Source: an uncultured Eubacteriales bacterium (GTDB lineage Bacteria; Bacillota; Clostridia; Oscillospirales; CAG-272). From it: DNA of 39,688 nt. How positions within the stretch are numbered: the stretch's first letter is position 1; the number at the start of each line of letters is the position of its first letter. A program made the translations under genes and the position numbers. Shown here piece by piece: positions 6,649 through 14,510 of the stretch. The DNA lies in contig CAJLXA010000012.1 of the NCBI GenBank assembly GCA_905210485.1, forward strand, positions 1 through 39,688, read 5' to 3'. The notes beneath the pieces were generated by a model, which worked only from the letters and a program-made list of their open reading frames with translations, searched no databases and was not told where the DNA came from.

Positions 6649-8253
6649 ATGGAAAACCGTTTTCTGAGTCTGCTTTATCCGAATGAAGAAAGTCAGCTCT
6701 GCGCGCGCGACAGAAAAAATCTGCCGAATATATCCGATGAGGTCTGCGACGAACTCGGACTATCAGCGCTTTTTTCTTTGAAAAACAGCACGCTTTCCGA
6801 ATATTTCACCGCCGATCCTGCCGTCATTGCCTATCGCCAGGAAGTGATGCGCGATATGCTTTCTTCGCCGGCCATCGGCGAGACGCTGAACAGAGTGTTG
6901 CCGGTGCTTTTCGATATTCTGGAAATCCGCGAACTGGATACGCGCGGCGGTAATGCAGGGGATTCCTATCTTTACAGCATTACGGAAATCGAACTGTATG
7001 TCAGTTGCGTCAAAACGCTGTACGAGGGATTTTCCGCCTGCCGCGATACGGTGCAAAGCGAGGCTTTCCGGCATTTGTTCCATGTGATTTTTGAATTGGC
7101 GGAAAGCGATTATTATAAAGAACTCAATAAAAAACTGTCCGAACTTTCATCGCGTGTTCACGAGATCCACAGCATTACCGTCGGCGTGAATCTTGACGCA
7201 CAGCTTCGACCCGCCGAAGCAGGGGTAATCTCGGTAAATACCGAATCTTTCAAATCGGGGAAACTGCTGGATAAAATTCTGCGCATGAGTTTTAAAAACG
7301 ACGCGTTTACCTGTATCGCGCCGCTTCAGCCTTTCGGAAAGGCGCAGGCGGAGAACCGTAAGGAAGCCCTGACATCGGCCTTTAACGGCGCAATAAACGA
7401 AATTTTCCGCGGTTCGGTGCAGGCATGGCGCAAAATTGCCGGAGCCTATGTGTTGGAAAATACCGATTTTCTGCTACGCCTTCTGCCGGAAATCGAATTC
7501 GTTTCACGCGCAACGGCGCTTATCCGCCGGTTGAAGGAGCATGGAAACGAGGTAACGCTGCCGACGTTGCACCCGATGGCGGCAAAGGACTTTTCCGCCG
7601 TTGATCTTTATAATCCCGCTGTGGCGCTGGAGATCGAAGAGCCGGTTGTGACCAATGATTTTTCCTTTGACGACGACGGCCGCCTGTATATACTTACCGG
7701 CCCTAACCGCGGCGGAAAATCGGTCATTACCTGCGCCGTGGGTATTGCTCAGGCCATGGCGCAACTCGGCTTGTATGTACCGGCCAAAACGGCGGTTATC
7801 AGCCCTGTTGACGGCATCTTCACACATTTCCCCGAAGGGGCGGACGATACGATCGACAAGGGACGTCTCGGCGAGGAATGTGCGCGTTTGCGCCGCATTT
7901 TTGACGCGGTGACCGAAAACAGCATGGTTTTGCTTGACGAATCGCTCTCTTCTACCGGCGCCTATGAGGCGTCTTATATCGCTTCGGAAATTCTGTCCGG
8001 CTTTGGTGCTTTACGTTGCCGCGGAATCTTTTCGACGCATCTTCATGAGTTGGCCGCCGGAACTGAAAAGATCAATGAAATGTCTGCGGCCGCGGGCGGC
8101 GTAAAGATCGACAATCTGGTGGCGGGAATTGAGGAAGGACGCCGTTCTTTCAAAATCTATCGCCGTCGGCCGGACGGAAAAAGTTATGCCCGCGATATTG
8201 CGGAAAAATACGGACTTTCGTTCGGCGAACTGCTGAAAAAACATCAAGGATAA
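6649..8253 (+). CDS. MutS-family ATPase lacking the mismatch-recognition domain
   Basis: A 534-residue protein with a helical lever/core-like N-terminal two thirds and a C-terminal MutS domain V ATPase. Walker A is GPNRGGKS (351-358; MutS has GPNMGGKS), Walker B is MVLLDE (426-431), and the STHLHEL H-motif is at 462-468. It has no MutS domain I with the Phe-x-Glu mismatch wedge, and no Smr nuclease domain as in MutS2. It belongs to the poorly characterised MutS-related proteins of Firmicutes, so a role in mismatch repair should not be assumed. The ATG at 6649 is preferred to the one at 6637 because GGGG sits 6 bases upstream. It is transcribed alone. Confidence 0.8.
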   Translation: MENRFLSLLYPNEESQLCARDRKNLPNISDEVCDELGLSALFSLKNSTLSEYFTADPAVIAYRQEVMRDMLSSPAIGETLNRVLPVLFDILEIRELDTRGGNAGDSYLYSITEIELYVSCVKTLYEGFSACRDTVQSEAFRHLFHVIFELAESDYYKELNKKLSELSSRVHEIHSITVGVNLDAQLRPAEAGVISVNTESFKSGKLLDKILRMSFKNDAFTCIAPLQPFGKAQAENRKEALTSAFNGAINEIFRGSVQAWRKIAGAYVLENTDFLLRLLPEIEFVSRATALIRRLKEHGNEVTLPTLHPMAAKDFSAVDLYNPAVALEIEEPVVTNDFSFDDDGRLYILTGPNRGGKSVITCAVGIAQAMAQLGLYVPAKTAVISPVDGIFTHFPEGADDTIDKGRLGEECARLRRIFDAVTENSMVLLDESLSSTGAYEASYIASEILSGFGALRCRGIFSTHLHELAAGTEKINEMSAAAGGVKIDNLVAGIEEGRRSFKIYRRRPDGKSYARDIAEKYGLSFGELLKKHQG

Positions 8254-8287
8254 TGAAGCGGACAGTAACCAAAGTCTGCACATAATC

Positions 8288-8324
8288 AAAAAACACAAAT
8301 TTTTGATGAAAAAACACAAATTTT
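8288..8324. repeat. direct repeat upstream of the metallophosphoesterase promoter
   Basis: AAAAAACACAAATTTT occurs at 8288-8303 and again, identical, at 8309-8324. The period is 21 bases, two helical turns, and the second copy ends 2 bases before the -35 box. The spacing suits two protein dimers on one DNA face or a strong A/T-rich UP element. Confidence 0.8.
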
Positions 8325-8326
8325 CC

Positions 8327-8355
8327 TTGACAGCATTTGCTTTATATGGTAAAAT
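8327..8355 (+). promoter_or_regulatory. promoter of the metallophosphoesterase gene
   Basis: TTGACA, 17 bases, TAAAAT. It is close to consensus and sits directly after the two direct repeats. Confidence 0.9.
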
Positions 8356-8381
8356 GGTGAAAAACCGTAAAGGAGTATCCT

Positions 8382-9710
8382 ATGAAGCGTTTGTGGGCGA
8401 CCTTGCTTTTGTTATGTCTCGTACTGCCTTTTACGTCTTGTTTCCGTGACGACGATAAAGACGTACCGTCTTCCGAAAAAGAATCCGAAAGCGAGAGTGA
8501 AAACGTGATTACCGAATGGAACGGACTGCGTATTCTGGTGGTGACCGATATTCATTATCATGCCGAAGATGCCGATGACGACTCTGCCAAGGTCAATCAA
8601 TACGGCTACACCGGTAACGAACGCATGCAGATGATGGTTGATAATATCCTTGAAGAGCACGAAAGCGATCCTCTTCATGCCGTTCTGGTGCTCGGCGATC
8701 TCGGCGGAAACAATTATACCGTCAAAAAATATCTGCCGTCGACGGATGAAAACGGTTTTGACCCCGAAACAAGTGTAAAAGAGAATTATTACGGCAGTGC
8801 GGCCGATACCATTTATCAGGTGAAAACGGAGTACCTCGATCAGCTGACGGCGGCGGGGATTCCCGTCTACTGCCTGCCGGGCAATCATGACGCGTATCCG
8901 GCCGCGATGTGGCGGAAACTGTTCGGCTACGATAAGGACTACGTCATCGAATTTCCCGAACAGAAAACGGCGATACTGATGCTCGACCTCTACGGCTTTG
9001 ACGCCGATAACGTTTTTTTCACAGACGGACGTGAAACGCTTTCCGTAAGAAAAAGCCGTTCTGCAGAAAACAGGGAAGCGCTCCGCGATCTTGTCAAAAC
9101 GGCGTCGGCATACGATCACGTTATACTCTGCGCACATCAGCACATCCTTGACGCCGATGCGCTGGCGATCGTGAACACATTGAAGAATGTTGATGTTTTC
9201 TTTGTCGGTGACGGGCACAGCGTTGCCGATTTTTCCCGTTCTTCCAATGTTAAAGTACCGACATATATGTTAGGTATGTATTCTTATTGCATTAAAGAAG
9301 AGACCAAAGTTCAGAACGGATTCGGCGATCCTTACGTTTTCCGCACCGAAAAGGGAATGTATGCCGATCCGACCAAGGTCGATACGCGGACTTCCGCATA
9401 TGCTTCTTACGATTACTATCCGGCAACCGAGGCGGAACTTAACGATAAAAGCATAAAGAAAGTGTATATGAAATCTCCGGCTGCTGTTGCGCCGTATTTC
9501 CGCTGGAACTATGCGATCGTGGAGACCGATAACGACGGCGCCAATGCGCGTTGCGATATTATTTATCCTGCTGTTACATATCACGGCGTTTCTCCGAAAA
9601 CCGGTCATCTTCTCACACCGCATTACGGTATGTTTCCCTCTGTAAACGGTGACTGGACACAGGAATATGCAATGGAAGAACTGTTCGATCTTTCAAAGAA
9701 AAAGGGTTGA
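8382..9710 (+). CDS. lipoprotein calcineurin-like metallophosphoesterase
   Basis: A 442-residue exported lipoprotein. The N-terminus is a lipoprotein signal, with hydrophobic residues 4-16 and a lipobox ending in Cys20 (LPFTSC). An acidic Ser/Glu-rich linker follows at about 23-42. The rest is a metallophosphoesterase fold with the metal ligands in order: TDIH (Asp56, His58), GDLGG (Asp106), GNHD (167-170), CAHQH (His252) and GDGHS (His279). It is thus tethered outside the membrane and likely hydrolyses an extracellular phosphoester; the substrate is not evident. AAGGAG precedes the ATG, and it stands alone between its own promoter and terminator. Confidence 0.9.
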   Translation: MKRLWATLLLLCLVLPFTSCFRDDDKDVPSSEKESESESENVITEWNGLRILVVTDIHYHAEDADDDSAKVNQYGYTGNERMQMMVDNILEEHESDPLHAVLVLGDLGGNNYTVKKYLPSTDENGFDPETSVKENYYGSAADTIYQVKTEYLDQLTAAGIPVYCLPGNHDAYPAAMWRKLFGYDKDYVIEFPEQKTAILMLDLYGFDADNVFFTDGRETLSVRKSRSAENREALRDLVKTASAYDHVILCAHQHILDADALAIVNTLKNVDVFFVGDGHSVADFSRSSNVKVPTYMLGMYSYCIKEETKVQNGFGDPYVFRTEKGMYADPTKVDTRTSAYASYDYYPATEAELNDKSIKKVYMKSPAAVAPYFRWNYAIVETDNDGANARCDIIYPAVTYHGVSPKTGHLLTPHYGMFPSVNGDWTQEYAMEELFDLSKKKG

Positions 9711-9732
9711 TGGGGATAAACCCGTTACCCGT

Positions 9733-9780
9733 AAAACAATGCCGACGGCCATATTGCCGTCGGCATTGTTTTCTTTTTTT
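9733..9780. terminator. strong bidirectional terminator
   Basis: A 17-bp perfect stem, AAAACAATGCCGACGGC (9733-9749) with its complement (9756-9772), loop CATATT, followed by a long T run on the plus strand. The minus strand also has a short T run, so it can serve the converging folT-folC gene. Confidence 0.93.
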
Positions 9781-9825
9781 GAATACATATCTCTTGCGAA
9801 AAGATTTCAAAATGAAAAGAATAGT

Positions 9826-11979
9826 TTACGTTTTTTGCGGTTTTTGGCTAAGGTAATCCATAAGATCATGGTACAGATAAAGCGAACCGCATATGACGGT
9901 GAGACGGGAAAGGCGCAGGGCTTTTTCATATGCTTCGCCGATGTCGGGACAGCACGTACCGCAGATACCGAACGTAAGCGCCTTTTCGGTCAGGGCTTCC
10001 GCCGTCATGGCGCGCGGGTTATCTTTGACGGTAGTAAATATGAAGTCGGCGGTGTTGTCGGACAAAAGCCGGAGCGATTCATCTATTTTTTTATCGGTCA
10101 TACAGGCGAAAACGACCGTTTTTTGTACGCCCGGATAATAGCGGTTGAGCGAGGCTACCAAGGCCCGGATCCCGTTTTCGTTATGACCGCCGTCGTAGAT
10201 AACGGTCGGATCTTCGGAGAGCCGTTCAAAACGTCCCGGATTCACGGCGGACGCAATGCCTGCGCGGATGGCTTCTTCCGGAAGGCCGAGCGTTTTGCAG
10301 GCAACGGCGGAAAGAGCGGCGTTTTCGATCTGATGGTATCCGGGAATTCCGGCCGTCAGGCCGTGAAGTTCGTCGACGGAAAAGTGTTCGTAAATATCGG
10401 TATGTCCCTCCGGTTGCGGGTGCACGGTCAGGAGAGTAAGGCGATGCTTTTCCGTCTCCCGGCGGATCACCTCCATGGCTTCCGGCTCCTGTTCTACGGT
10501 AACGCAGGTTCCCGACGCGGAATTGTCTTTCAGGATTCCGCATTTTGCGGCCGCGATTTTGGCAAGAGTGTTGCCGAGATATTGCATGTGATCCATGCCG
10601 AGGCGCGTGATGACGGCAATTTCGTTTTTCTTTATAACATTGGTGGCGTCAAATTCGCCGCCGAGTCCGACTTCAAGCACAACATAGTCGCATTTTTGTT
10701 TTGCAAACCAAAGGAATGCCGCCGCCGTCCAGATTTCAAACTGCGTCGGTGCCATACCTGTATCTTTTTTGACGATTGCCGCTTTCGGTTCGATTTCGGA
10801 GAGCAAAGAAGAGAGCGAGTTGTCGTCGATGTCGACGCCGTTTACCGAAATACGCTCGTTTATTTTGAGAAGATTCGGGGAGATATACTTTCCGACGCGG
10901 TACCCGGCGGCAGAAAGCGAAGAGGCGATATAGGCGGATACCGATCCTTTGCCGTTTGTGCCTGCGATGTGAATACAGCGGAGGGAATCCTGCGGATCGC
11001 CGAATAATGAAAGAAGCGCGGTTATGCGGGTGAGTCCCGGTACCGTTACAGACTGAAAACTGTTGGCATATTTCTGAAAAGGCGACGGGGTTCGGCGGTT
11101 TTTATCGAATTTGTCGCAATCGTCGGAAAAACGGATAAGCGGTTTTTCCGTGGCCAGCGAAACAAAAAAATAGGTAACAACGCGAACAGGATAAGTGACG
11201 GCGGCATTGATGGCGCGTGCGCCGAAAGCGGCGGCCGGCGGATAAGCGTAGATAAAAATAAAAACGGGCGTCATGCCGAGAAAACTTACAAGGAGATTTA
11301 CCGTAAAAAAAGCAAGGAGCGTTCTTGTGACTGTCGTATGCTTTTTATGAAAGAAAATACCCATCAGCGCACCGCTTGTGATGTTGCAAAGCGAAATCCA
11401 CGGATTCGGCGCATATCCGTGAACAAAACAGCCGATAAGGTCGGACAGAAAGTAGGCGGCGCCGGCGTATATCGGTCCGAGTGCCTGCGCTACCAGTGCG
11501 ATCGGGAGAAAACCGAGATCAAAGCGATAGGCGGAGTTCTGCGGTGAAAAACCGAGAAAACGGCATAGCACAACGCTGATGGCCACCATGGCCGCTGTAA
11601 AGATCATGCGGCGCAGGGTACCGCCGGGAAGATGAGGGGCAGGTGCGGTGCGCGTTTCCTTATGCATATGCGGTTGCGTGTGCGTTGAAACGGTTGCCGG
11701 CGTATCTGCGGCGGTATCGTGTCCCGAAGCGCCGGATTTTTTCTCATCTTCACAAATTGCGGAAACTGTCTTTCCGGTATCGGAATCGCTTTTATTCGGA
11801 GCCTGTTCTTCCGATTTTCCGACGTCTTTTGCGGCAGACGCGTCACCGGAAAAAGCGGCGTCTTTTTCAATCGGAAAAGCGTCTGTCGGCGTCGACCGGT
11901 CATTGCGCGCAGGGAAATCTTCGATACCGTCGTTTACGGTCATAGGCGGGGCGGGGAATTGTTTTTTAAAATTTTGCAT
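9826..11979 (-). CDS. FolT folate ECF transporter S-component fused to FolC folylpolyglutamate synthase
   Basis: One uninterrupted 717-residue reading frame joins two proteins that are normally separate. Residues 1-118 are polar, low-complexity and probably disordered. Residues about 120-280 are a membrane S-component of the FolT family, with about six hydrophobic segments and the conserved stretch YRFDLGFLPIALVAQALGP. Residues about 300-717 are FolC, with P-loop GTNGKGS (340-346), NERISVNG, LEVGLGGEFDATNV and YDGGHNENG. FolT binds folate for an ECF importer; FolC adds glutamates (and can make dihydrofolate), retaining folate inside. The ATG at 11979 has AAGGAGG upstream. No ECF ATPase or T component lies in the window. 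It is headed by a tetrahydrofolate riboswitch, which independently supports the folate assignment. I see no frame break between the halves. Confidence 0.93.
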   Translation of the reverse strand: MQNFKKQFPAPPMTVNDGIEDFPARNDRSTPTDAFPIEKDAAFSGDASAAKDVGKSEEQAPNKSDSDTGKTVSAICEDEKKSGASGHDTAADTPATVSTHTQPHMHKETRTAPAPHLPGGTLRRMIFTAAMVAISVVLCRFLGFSPQNSAYRFDLGFLPIALVAQALGPIYAGAAYFLSDLIGCFVHGYAPNPWISLCNITSGALMGIFFHKKHTTVTRTLLAFFTVNLLVSFLGMTPVFIFIYAYPPAAAFGARAINAAVTYPVRVVTYFFVSLATEKPLIRFSDDCDKFDKNRRTPSPFQKYANSFQSVTVPGLTRITALLSLFGDPQDSLRCIHIAGTNGKGSVSAYIASSLSAAGYRVGKYISPNLLKINERISVNGVDIDDNSLSSLLSEIEPKAAIVKKDTGMAPTQFEIWTAAAFLWFAKQKCDYVVLEVGLGGEFDATNVIKKNEIAVITRLGMDHMQYLGNTLAKIAAAKCGILKDNSASGTCVTVEQEPEAMEVIRRETEKHRLTLLTVHPQPEGHTDIYEHFSVDELHGLTAGIPGYHQIENAALSAVACKTLGLPEEAIRAGIASAVNPGRFERLSEDPTVIYDGGHNENGIRALVASLNRYYPGVQKTVVFACMTDKKIDESLRLLSDNTADFIFTTVKDNPRAMTAEALTEKALTFGICGTCCPDIGEAYEKALRLSRLTVICGSLYLYHDLMDYLSQKPQKT

Positions 11980-12034
11980 AAATAAAAACCTCCTTATACA
12001 GTATCGAGCTATACATAGGAAGTTTCTTCTTATG

Positions 12035-12131
12035 TAACAGCGGGATGCGAAAGCCACACCGCAACAATTGTTTTCGTCCGTCGGGCAAACTCCCCGTCCC
12101 GGCGGCACTTTACGCGTGGTTTCCTACTCTG
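12035..12131 (-). promoter_or_regulatory. tetrahydrofolate (THF) riboswitch
   Basis: The minus-strand leader reproduces the conserved THF-I riboswitch blocks in order: AGAGTAG, CGCGTAAAGTGCC, GGGACGGGGAGT, GACGAA, GCGGTG and GCATCCCGCT. The closing P1 is formed by ACAG with CTGT. Downstream, TACATAAGAAG can pair with CTTCCTATGTA (near 12008-12034), and CTTCCT from that hairpin could instead pair with the AGGAGG of the ribosome binding site. This suggests control of translation initiation. That expression-platform model is an inference; the aptamer match is by recognition of conserved blocks. Confidence 0.9.
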
Positions 12132-12225
12132 TATTTTTGCATAATCGGCAATTTTGATTCGCGGCCGGCCGTATAGCGGAACAATATATTCCGGGCAGTG
12201 CACAAATCAACGATCGCTTTTCTAC

Positions 12226-12254
12226 ATTGTAGCATATTGTCAGGACTTTTTCAA
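12226..12254 (-). promoter_or_regulatory. promoter of folT-folC
   Basis: The minus strand carries TTGAAA, 17 bases, TACAAT, giving a leader of about 240 bases that contains the riboswitch. Confidence 0.9.
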
Positions 12255-12643
12255 GCGGTTACGGGAAAATAATCCCGATTTATATAATCTGCTTTTAAAA
12301 AACGGAAAAATCTTCCTCCGGTAGAGAAAAAAGCGGCCTCTCTCCTGAATGGAAACATGACTGTTTTTCTCTACCCGGAGTAGAAAAACGGCTCTACGTA
12401 CAGTAGAGAGACAAGATTTTCTCTCTATTTTGCTTGTTTTTGTCTGTAGAACCGGAAAACCTATGTGTGGGTGGATTTTTTTGCGGTTCCGTTGTATACT
12501 TCATACAGAAACCGATTCGGGCGCCTTGTGATGAAGGTATGCTCTGTAACGGATTTATAAAAACAGGTTTTCCTGTTCTGAATAAAAATATAAAATCGGG
12601 AAAAAATAAAATCAGATTTTCCCATTCGCGGAGGTTACTGCAT
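12255..12643 (+). promoter_or_regulatory. hairpin-rich leader/intergenic region upstream of the SGNH hydrolase
   Basis: No gene fits in this 389-base stretch. A long stem joins CTCCGGTAGAGAAAAA (12316-12331) with TTTTTCTCTACCCGGAG (12364-12380). CTCTAC (12392-12397) pairs with GTAGAG (12403-12408). TAGAGAGA (12404-12411) pairs with TCTCTCTA (12420-12427), followed by a T-rich run. The last two stems share bases and exclude each other. AACAGGTTTTCCTGTT is a further hairpin (12563-12578). Promoter candidates are weak: TATAAT at 12283-12288 and TATACT at 12495-12500, neither with a good -35. Whether this is an RNA leader or a set of operators is unclear. Confidence 0.5.
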
Positions 12644-13327
12644 ATGAAAAAGAATATTGTGGTGTGGGGCGACTCGCTTGCCCGCGGCGTTATATACGAC
12701 GATGAAAAAAAGCGTTACCGCATTTCTCCCGTTTGCGCCGCCAATATTATTTCGGAAAAAACAGGCGCGGTCATTACCAATCGTTCGCATATGGGCATGA
12801 CTTCGGCGCAGGGGTTGTCGCAGATGCAGGATGATATTGCACGCGGTATCGGCGGCGATGTGGCTTTCCTTGAATTCGGCGGAAACGATTCCGATTTCGA
12901 CTGGAAAGCGATCAGCGAAGCGCCCGACGCGGAGCATCTTCCGAAAACCGTGATTTCGCAATATGAGGAAGACATGTGCCGCATGATCGAACTCTCCCGT
13001 GAACATGGAATGGAGCCTATGCTGGCGACGCTTCCGCCGCTGATGGCAGACCGTTATTTTGAATTCTTCTCCCGGAACGGTCTTAACCGCGGTAATATTT
13101 TGCACTGGCTCGGTGACGTAAACAAGATCTACCGTTTCCATGAGCGGTATTCTCTTGCCGTTGCCAAGATCGCTTCCAAATATAATTGCCGCATAATGGA
13201 TTTGCGTACCGCTTTCCTCGACAAATGGGACGCACGTCCGTATTTCTGCGCCGACGGTATTCACCCGAACGACGCGGGGCAGAAACTGATTGGCGAAACC
13301 ATTCTGAAAGCGCTGTCACCCGCTTGA
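12644..13327 (+). CDS. SGNH/GDSL-type esterase
   Basis: A 227-residue SGNH hydrolase with block I VVWGDSLARG (Ser11), block III GGND (79-82) and block V DGIHPNDAG (Asp204, His207), which together give the catalytic set. There is no signal peptide, so it is probably cytoplasmic or membrane-associated and acts on an ester such as an O-acyl group; the substrate is not evident. The ATG at 12644 has GGAGG upstream. A longer in-frame start at 12434 would run through the hairpin-rich leader and is rejected. The stop overlaps the next gene, suggesting a shared envelope-polysaccharide role. Confidence 0.87.
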   Translation: MKKNIVVWGDSLARGVIYDDEKKRYRISPVCAANIISEKTGAVITNRSHMGMTSAQGLSQMQDDIARGIGGDVAFLEFGGNDSDFDWKAISEAPDAEHLPKTVISQYEEDMCRMIELSREHGMEPMLATLPPLMADRYFEFFSRNGLNRGNILHWLGDVNKIYRFHERYSLAVAKIASKYNCRIMDLRTAFLDKWDARPYFCADGIHPNDAGQKLIGETILKALSPA

Positions 13328-14094
13328 GCCGTGAATATGCCGAGGTGCTCGGCCTCAGGTTCTTTTGCGGTGATATAGCCGCGGCCGTAAAGAGCGCGGA
13401 AACCCGTATTTTGCACGGGGGCGTCGTTTTTACGCCGAATGCGGAAATGCTTTACCGCGCTATGCATAACCCGGACTTCTACCGTCTTTTGTCTTCGGCC
13501 GACATGTTGCTTCCCGACGGACAGGGAGTGGTGATTGCCGGAATTCTGGCGGGTAAGAAGCTGGAGCGCCTTCCCGGAATTGAGTTCGGGGAGGCTCTTC
13601 TATTGTCCGGTAAGCGCGTATACTTTCTCGGCGGTCGCCCCGGGGTGGCGGCACGGGCCGCGGAGCGTATGGCGGCGCGTTTTCCCGATGTTTCGGTTGT
13701 CGGAACGCATCACGGGTATTTTTCTGCGGCCGAGGAAGAGGGAATCGTCGGCGAGATTGCGGCATTGATGCCCGACGCGGTGTTTGTGGCGCTCGGTTCG
13801 CCGCGACAGGAAGAATTCATTATGAGGTACAGGCACAGTCTGCCGTCTTCTTTACTTGTCGGACTGGGGGGTAGTCTCGACGTATATGCAGGCGATAAAC
13901 AGCGCGCGCCGGAAATCTTTCGGCGAACGGGGTGCGAATGGCTCTATCGTGTGTTGAAAGAGCCGCGGCGGCTACGGCGCGTTTTATGCATACCGTTATT
14001 TCTTGCGGAAAGTTTTTTCTATGCGGAATATTGTCGTTTCCGTCACGGGATACCGCACAGAAAGCCGCGTCACGCAAAAGAAATCGCAAAATAA
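13324..14094 (+). CDS. WecG/TagA/CpsF-family glycosyltransferase
   Basis: A 256-residue GT26-type transferase. Family signatures are FTPNAEM (36-42), LPDGQGVV (63-70), a Gly-rich FLGGRPGVA and LGSPRQE (157-163). Members transfer N-acetylmannosamine or a related sugar onto a polyprenyl-diphosphate GlcNAc primer in teichoic acid or capsule assembly, and the membrane-associated C-terminus is basic as in TagA. I chose the TTG at 13324, which overlaps the preceding TGA as TTGA and so implies translational coupling; a GTG at 13345 is the alternative. No obvious ribosome binding site precedes either. No other teichoic-acid genes lie nearby. Confidence 0.88.
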   Translation: MSREYAEVLGLRFFCGDIAAAVKSAETRILHGGVVFTPNAEMLYRAMHNPDFYRLLSSADMLLPDGQGVVIAGILAGKKLERLPGIEFGEALLLSGKRVYFLGGRPGVAARAAERMAARFPDVSVVGTHHGYFSAAEEEGIVGEIAALMPDAVFVALGSPRQEEFIMRYRHSLPSSLLVGLGGSLDVYAGDKQRAPEIFRRTGCEWLYRVLKEPRRLRRVLCIPLFLAESFFYAEYCRFRHGIPHRKPRHAKEIAK

Positions 14095-14209
14095 CGGACA
14101 TTTTGGATGGGGCACTGCCCGAATAACGTAGGTATAGAACGGATTTATGGCAAATCCGCAATGCACAAGGATTAGTATAAAGAATATTGATAAAAATTTC
14201 GCAATCCTC

Positions 14210-14238
14210 TTGCATAATGGAAAATTGTGTGGTATAAT
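14210..14238 (+). promoter_or_regulatory. promoter of gapA
   Basis: TTGCAT, 17 bases, TATAAT. The expected transcript start is about 14243-14247, so about 310 bases of leader precede the gapA start. The -10 box overlaps the first base pairs of the 68-bp repeat described next. Confidence 0.92.
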
Positions 14239-14303
14239 ACACACAGTGAACCTTGCGAGGGCAAGTTTCGCGCTATCGCGCCCCGCACGAACGTGCGGCT
14301 GTG
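14236..14303 (+). repeat. structured 68-bp element, copy 1
   Basis: It contains three hairpins in a row: CTTGC-GAGG-GCAAG, CGCG-CTAT-CGCG and CCGCAC-GAAC-GTGCGG. They are enclosed by ACACAG (14241-14246) pairing with CTGTGT (14299-14304). The layout is a four-way junction, tRNA-like in outline, though it is not a tRNA. The 5' strand of the closing stem lies around the predicted transcript start, so in RNA this copy may lack its closing stem. Confidence 0.9.
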
Positions 14304-14360
14304 TTACTTGATGTCCATCGTAAAAACGCCTGTGCAAGCACGCATTTTTACTCGTCGGGT

Positions 14361-14428
14361 AATACACACAGTGAACCTTGCAGGAGCAAGTTTCGCGCTA
14401 TCGCGCCCCGCACGAACGTGCGGCTGTG
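14361..14428 (+). repeat. structured 68-bp element, copy 2
   Basis: Identical to copy 1 over 68 bases except for three changes, all inside the first hairpin loop (AGGA instead of GAGG). The period is 125 bases. The 3' strand of its closing stem can alternatively form CTGTGC-GTTT-GCACAG (14424-14439) with the downstream sequence, competing with closure of the junction. Confidence 0.9.
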
Positions 14429-14476
14429 CGTTTGCACAGAGAGGATCCAATAAAAAGGTTCGGATACGAACCCGCG

Positions 14477-14510
14477 GCAAGCGTGCCGTTCCGGTCGCTT
14501 GCGGATTTTT
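14477..14510 (+). terminator. possible attenuator in the gapA leader
   Basis: GCAAGCG (14477-14483) pairs with CGCTTGC (14496-14502), followed by GGATTTTTC. The stem is short and the T run starts late, so this is a weak terminator. A preceding hairpin GGTTCG-GATA-CGAACC lies at about 14457-14472. It is 47 bases before the gapA start. Confidence 0.45.

Noticed and set aside
9649..11007. A 452-codon plus-strand frame opposite the FolC half
   Set aside because: It overlaps the riboswitch-controlled FolT-FolC gene on the other strand, crosses a perfect terminator and matches no family I know.
12434..12643. A longer SGNH hydrolase starting at 12434
   Set aside because: The extra 70 residues resemble nothing and cross hairpins. 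The ATG at 12644 has a strong site and begins the conserved GDS block directly.
13186..13323. Upstream start at 13186 for the TagA-like transferase
   Set aside because: It would overlap the SGNH gene by 140 bases. Homology and coupling point to the TTG at 13324.
14241..14304. The cloverleaf-like element as a tRNA
   Set aside because: Arms are the wrong lengths, there is no anticodon loop of seven bases and no T-loop GTTCGAATC-like sequence, and it is duplicated in a leader.
14236..14428. CRISPR array suggested by two repeats and a spacer
   Set aside because: Only two copies, 68 bases long with internal hairpins, a 57-base spacer between and no cas genes. It does not fit a CRISPR array.
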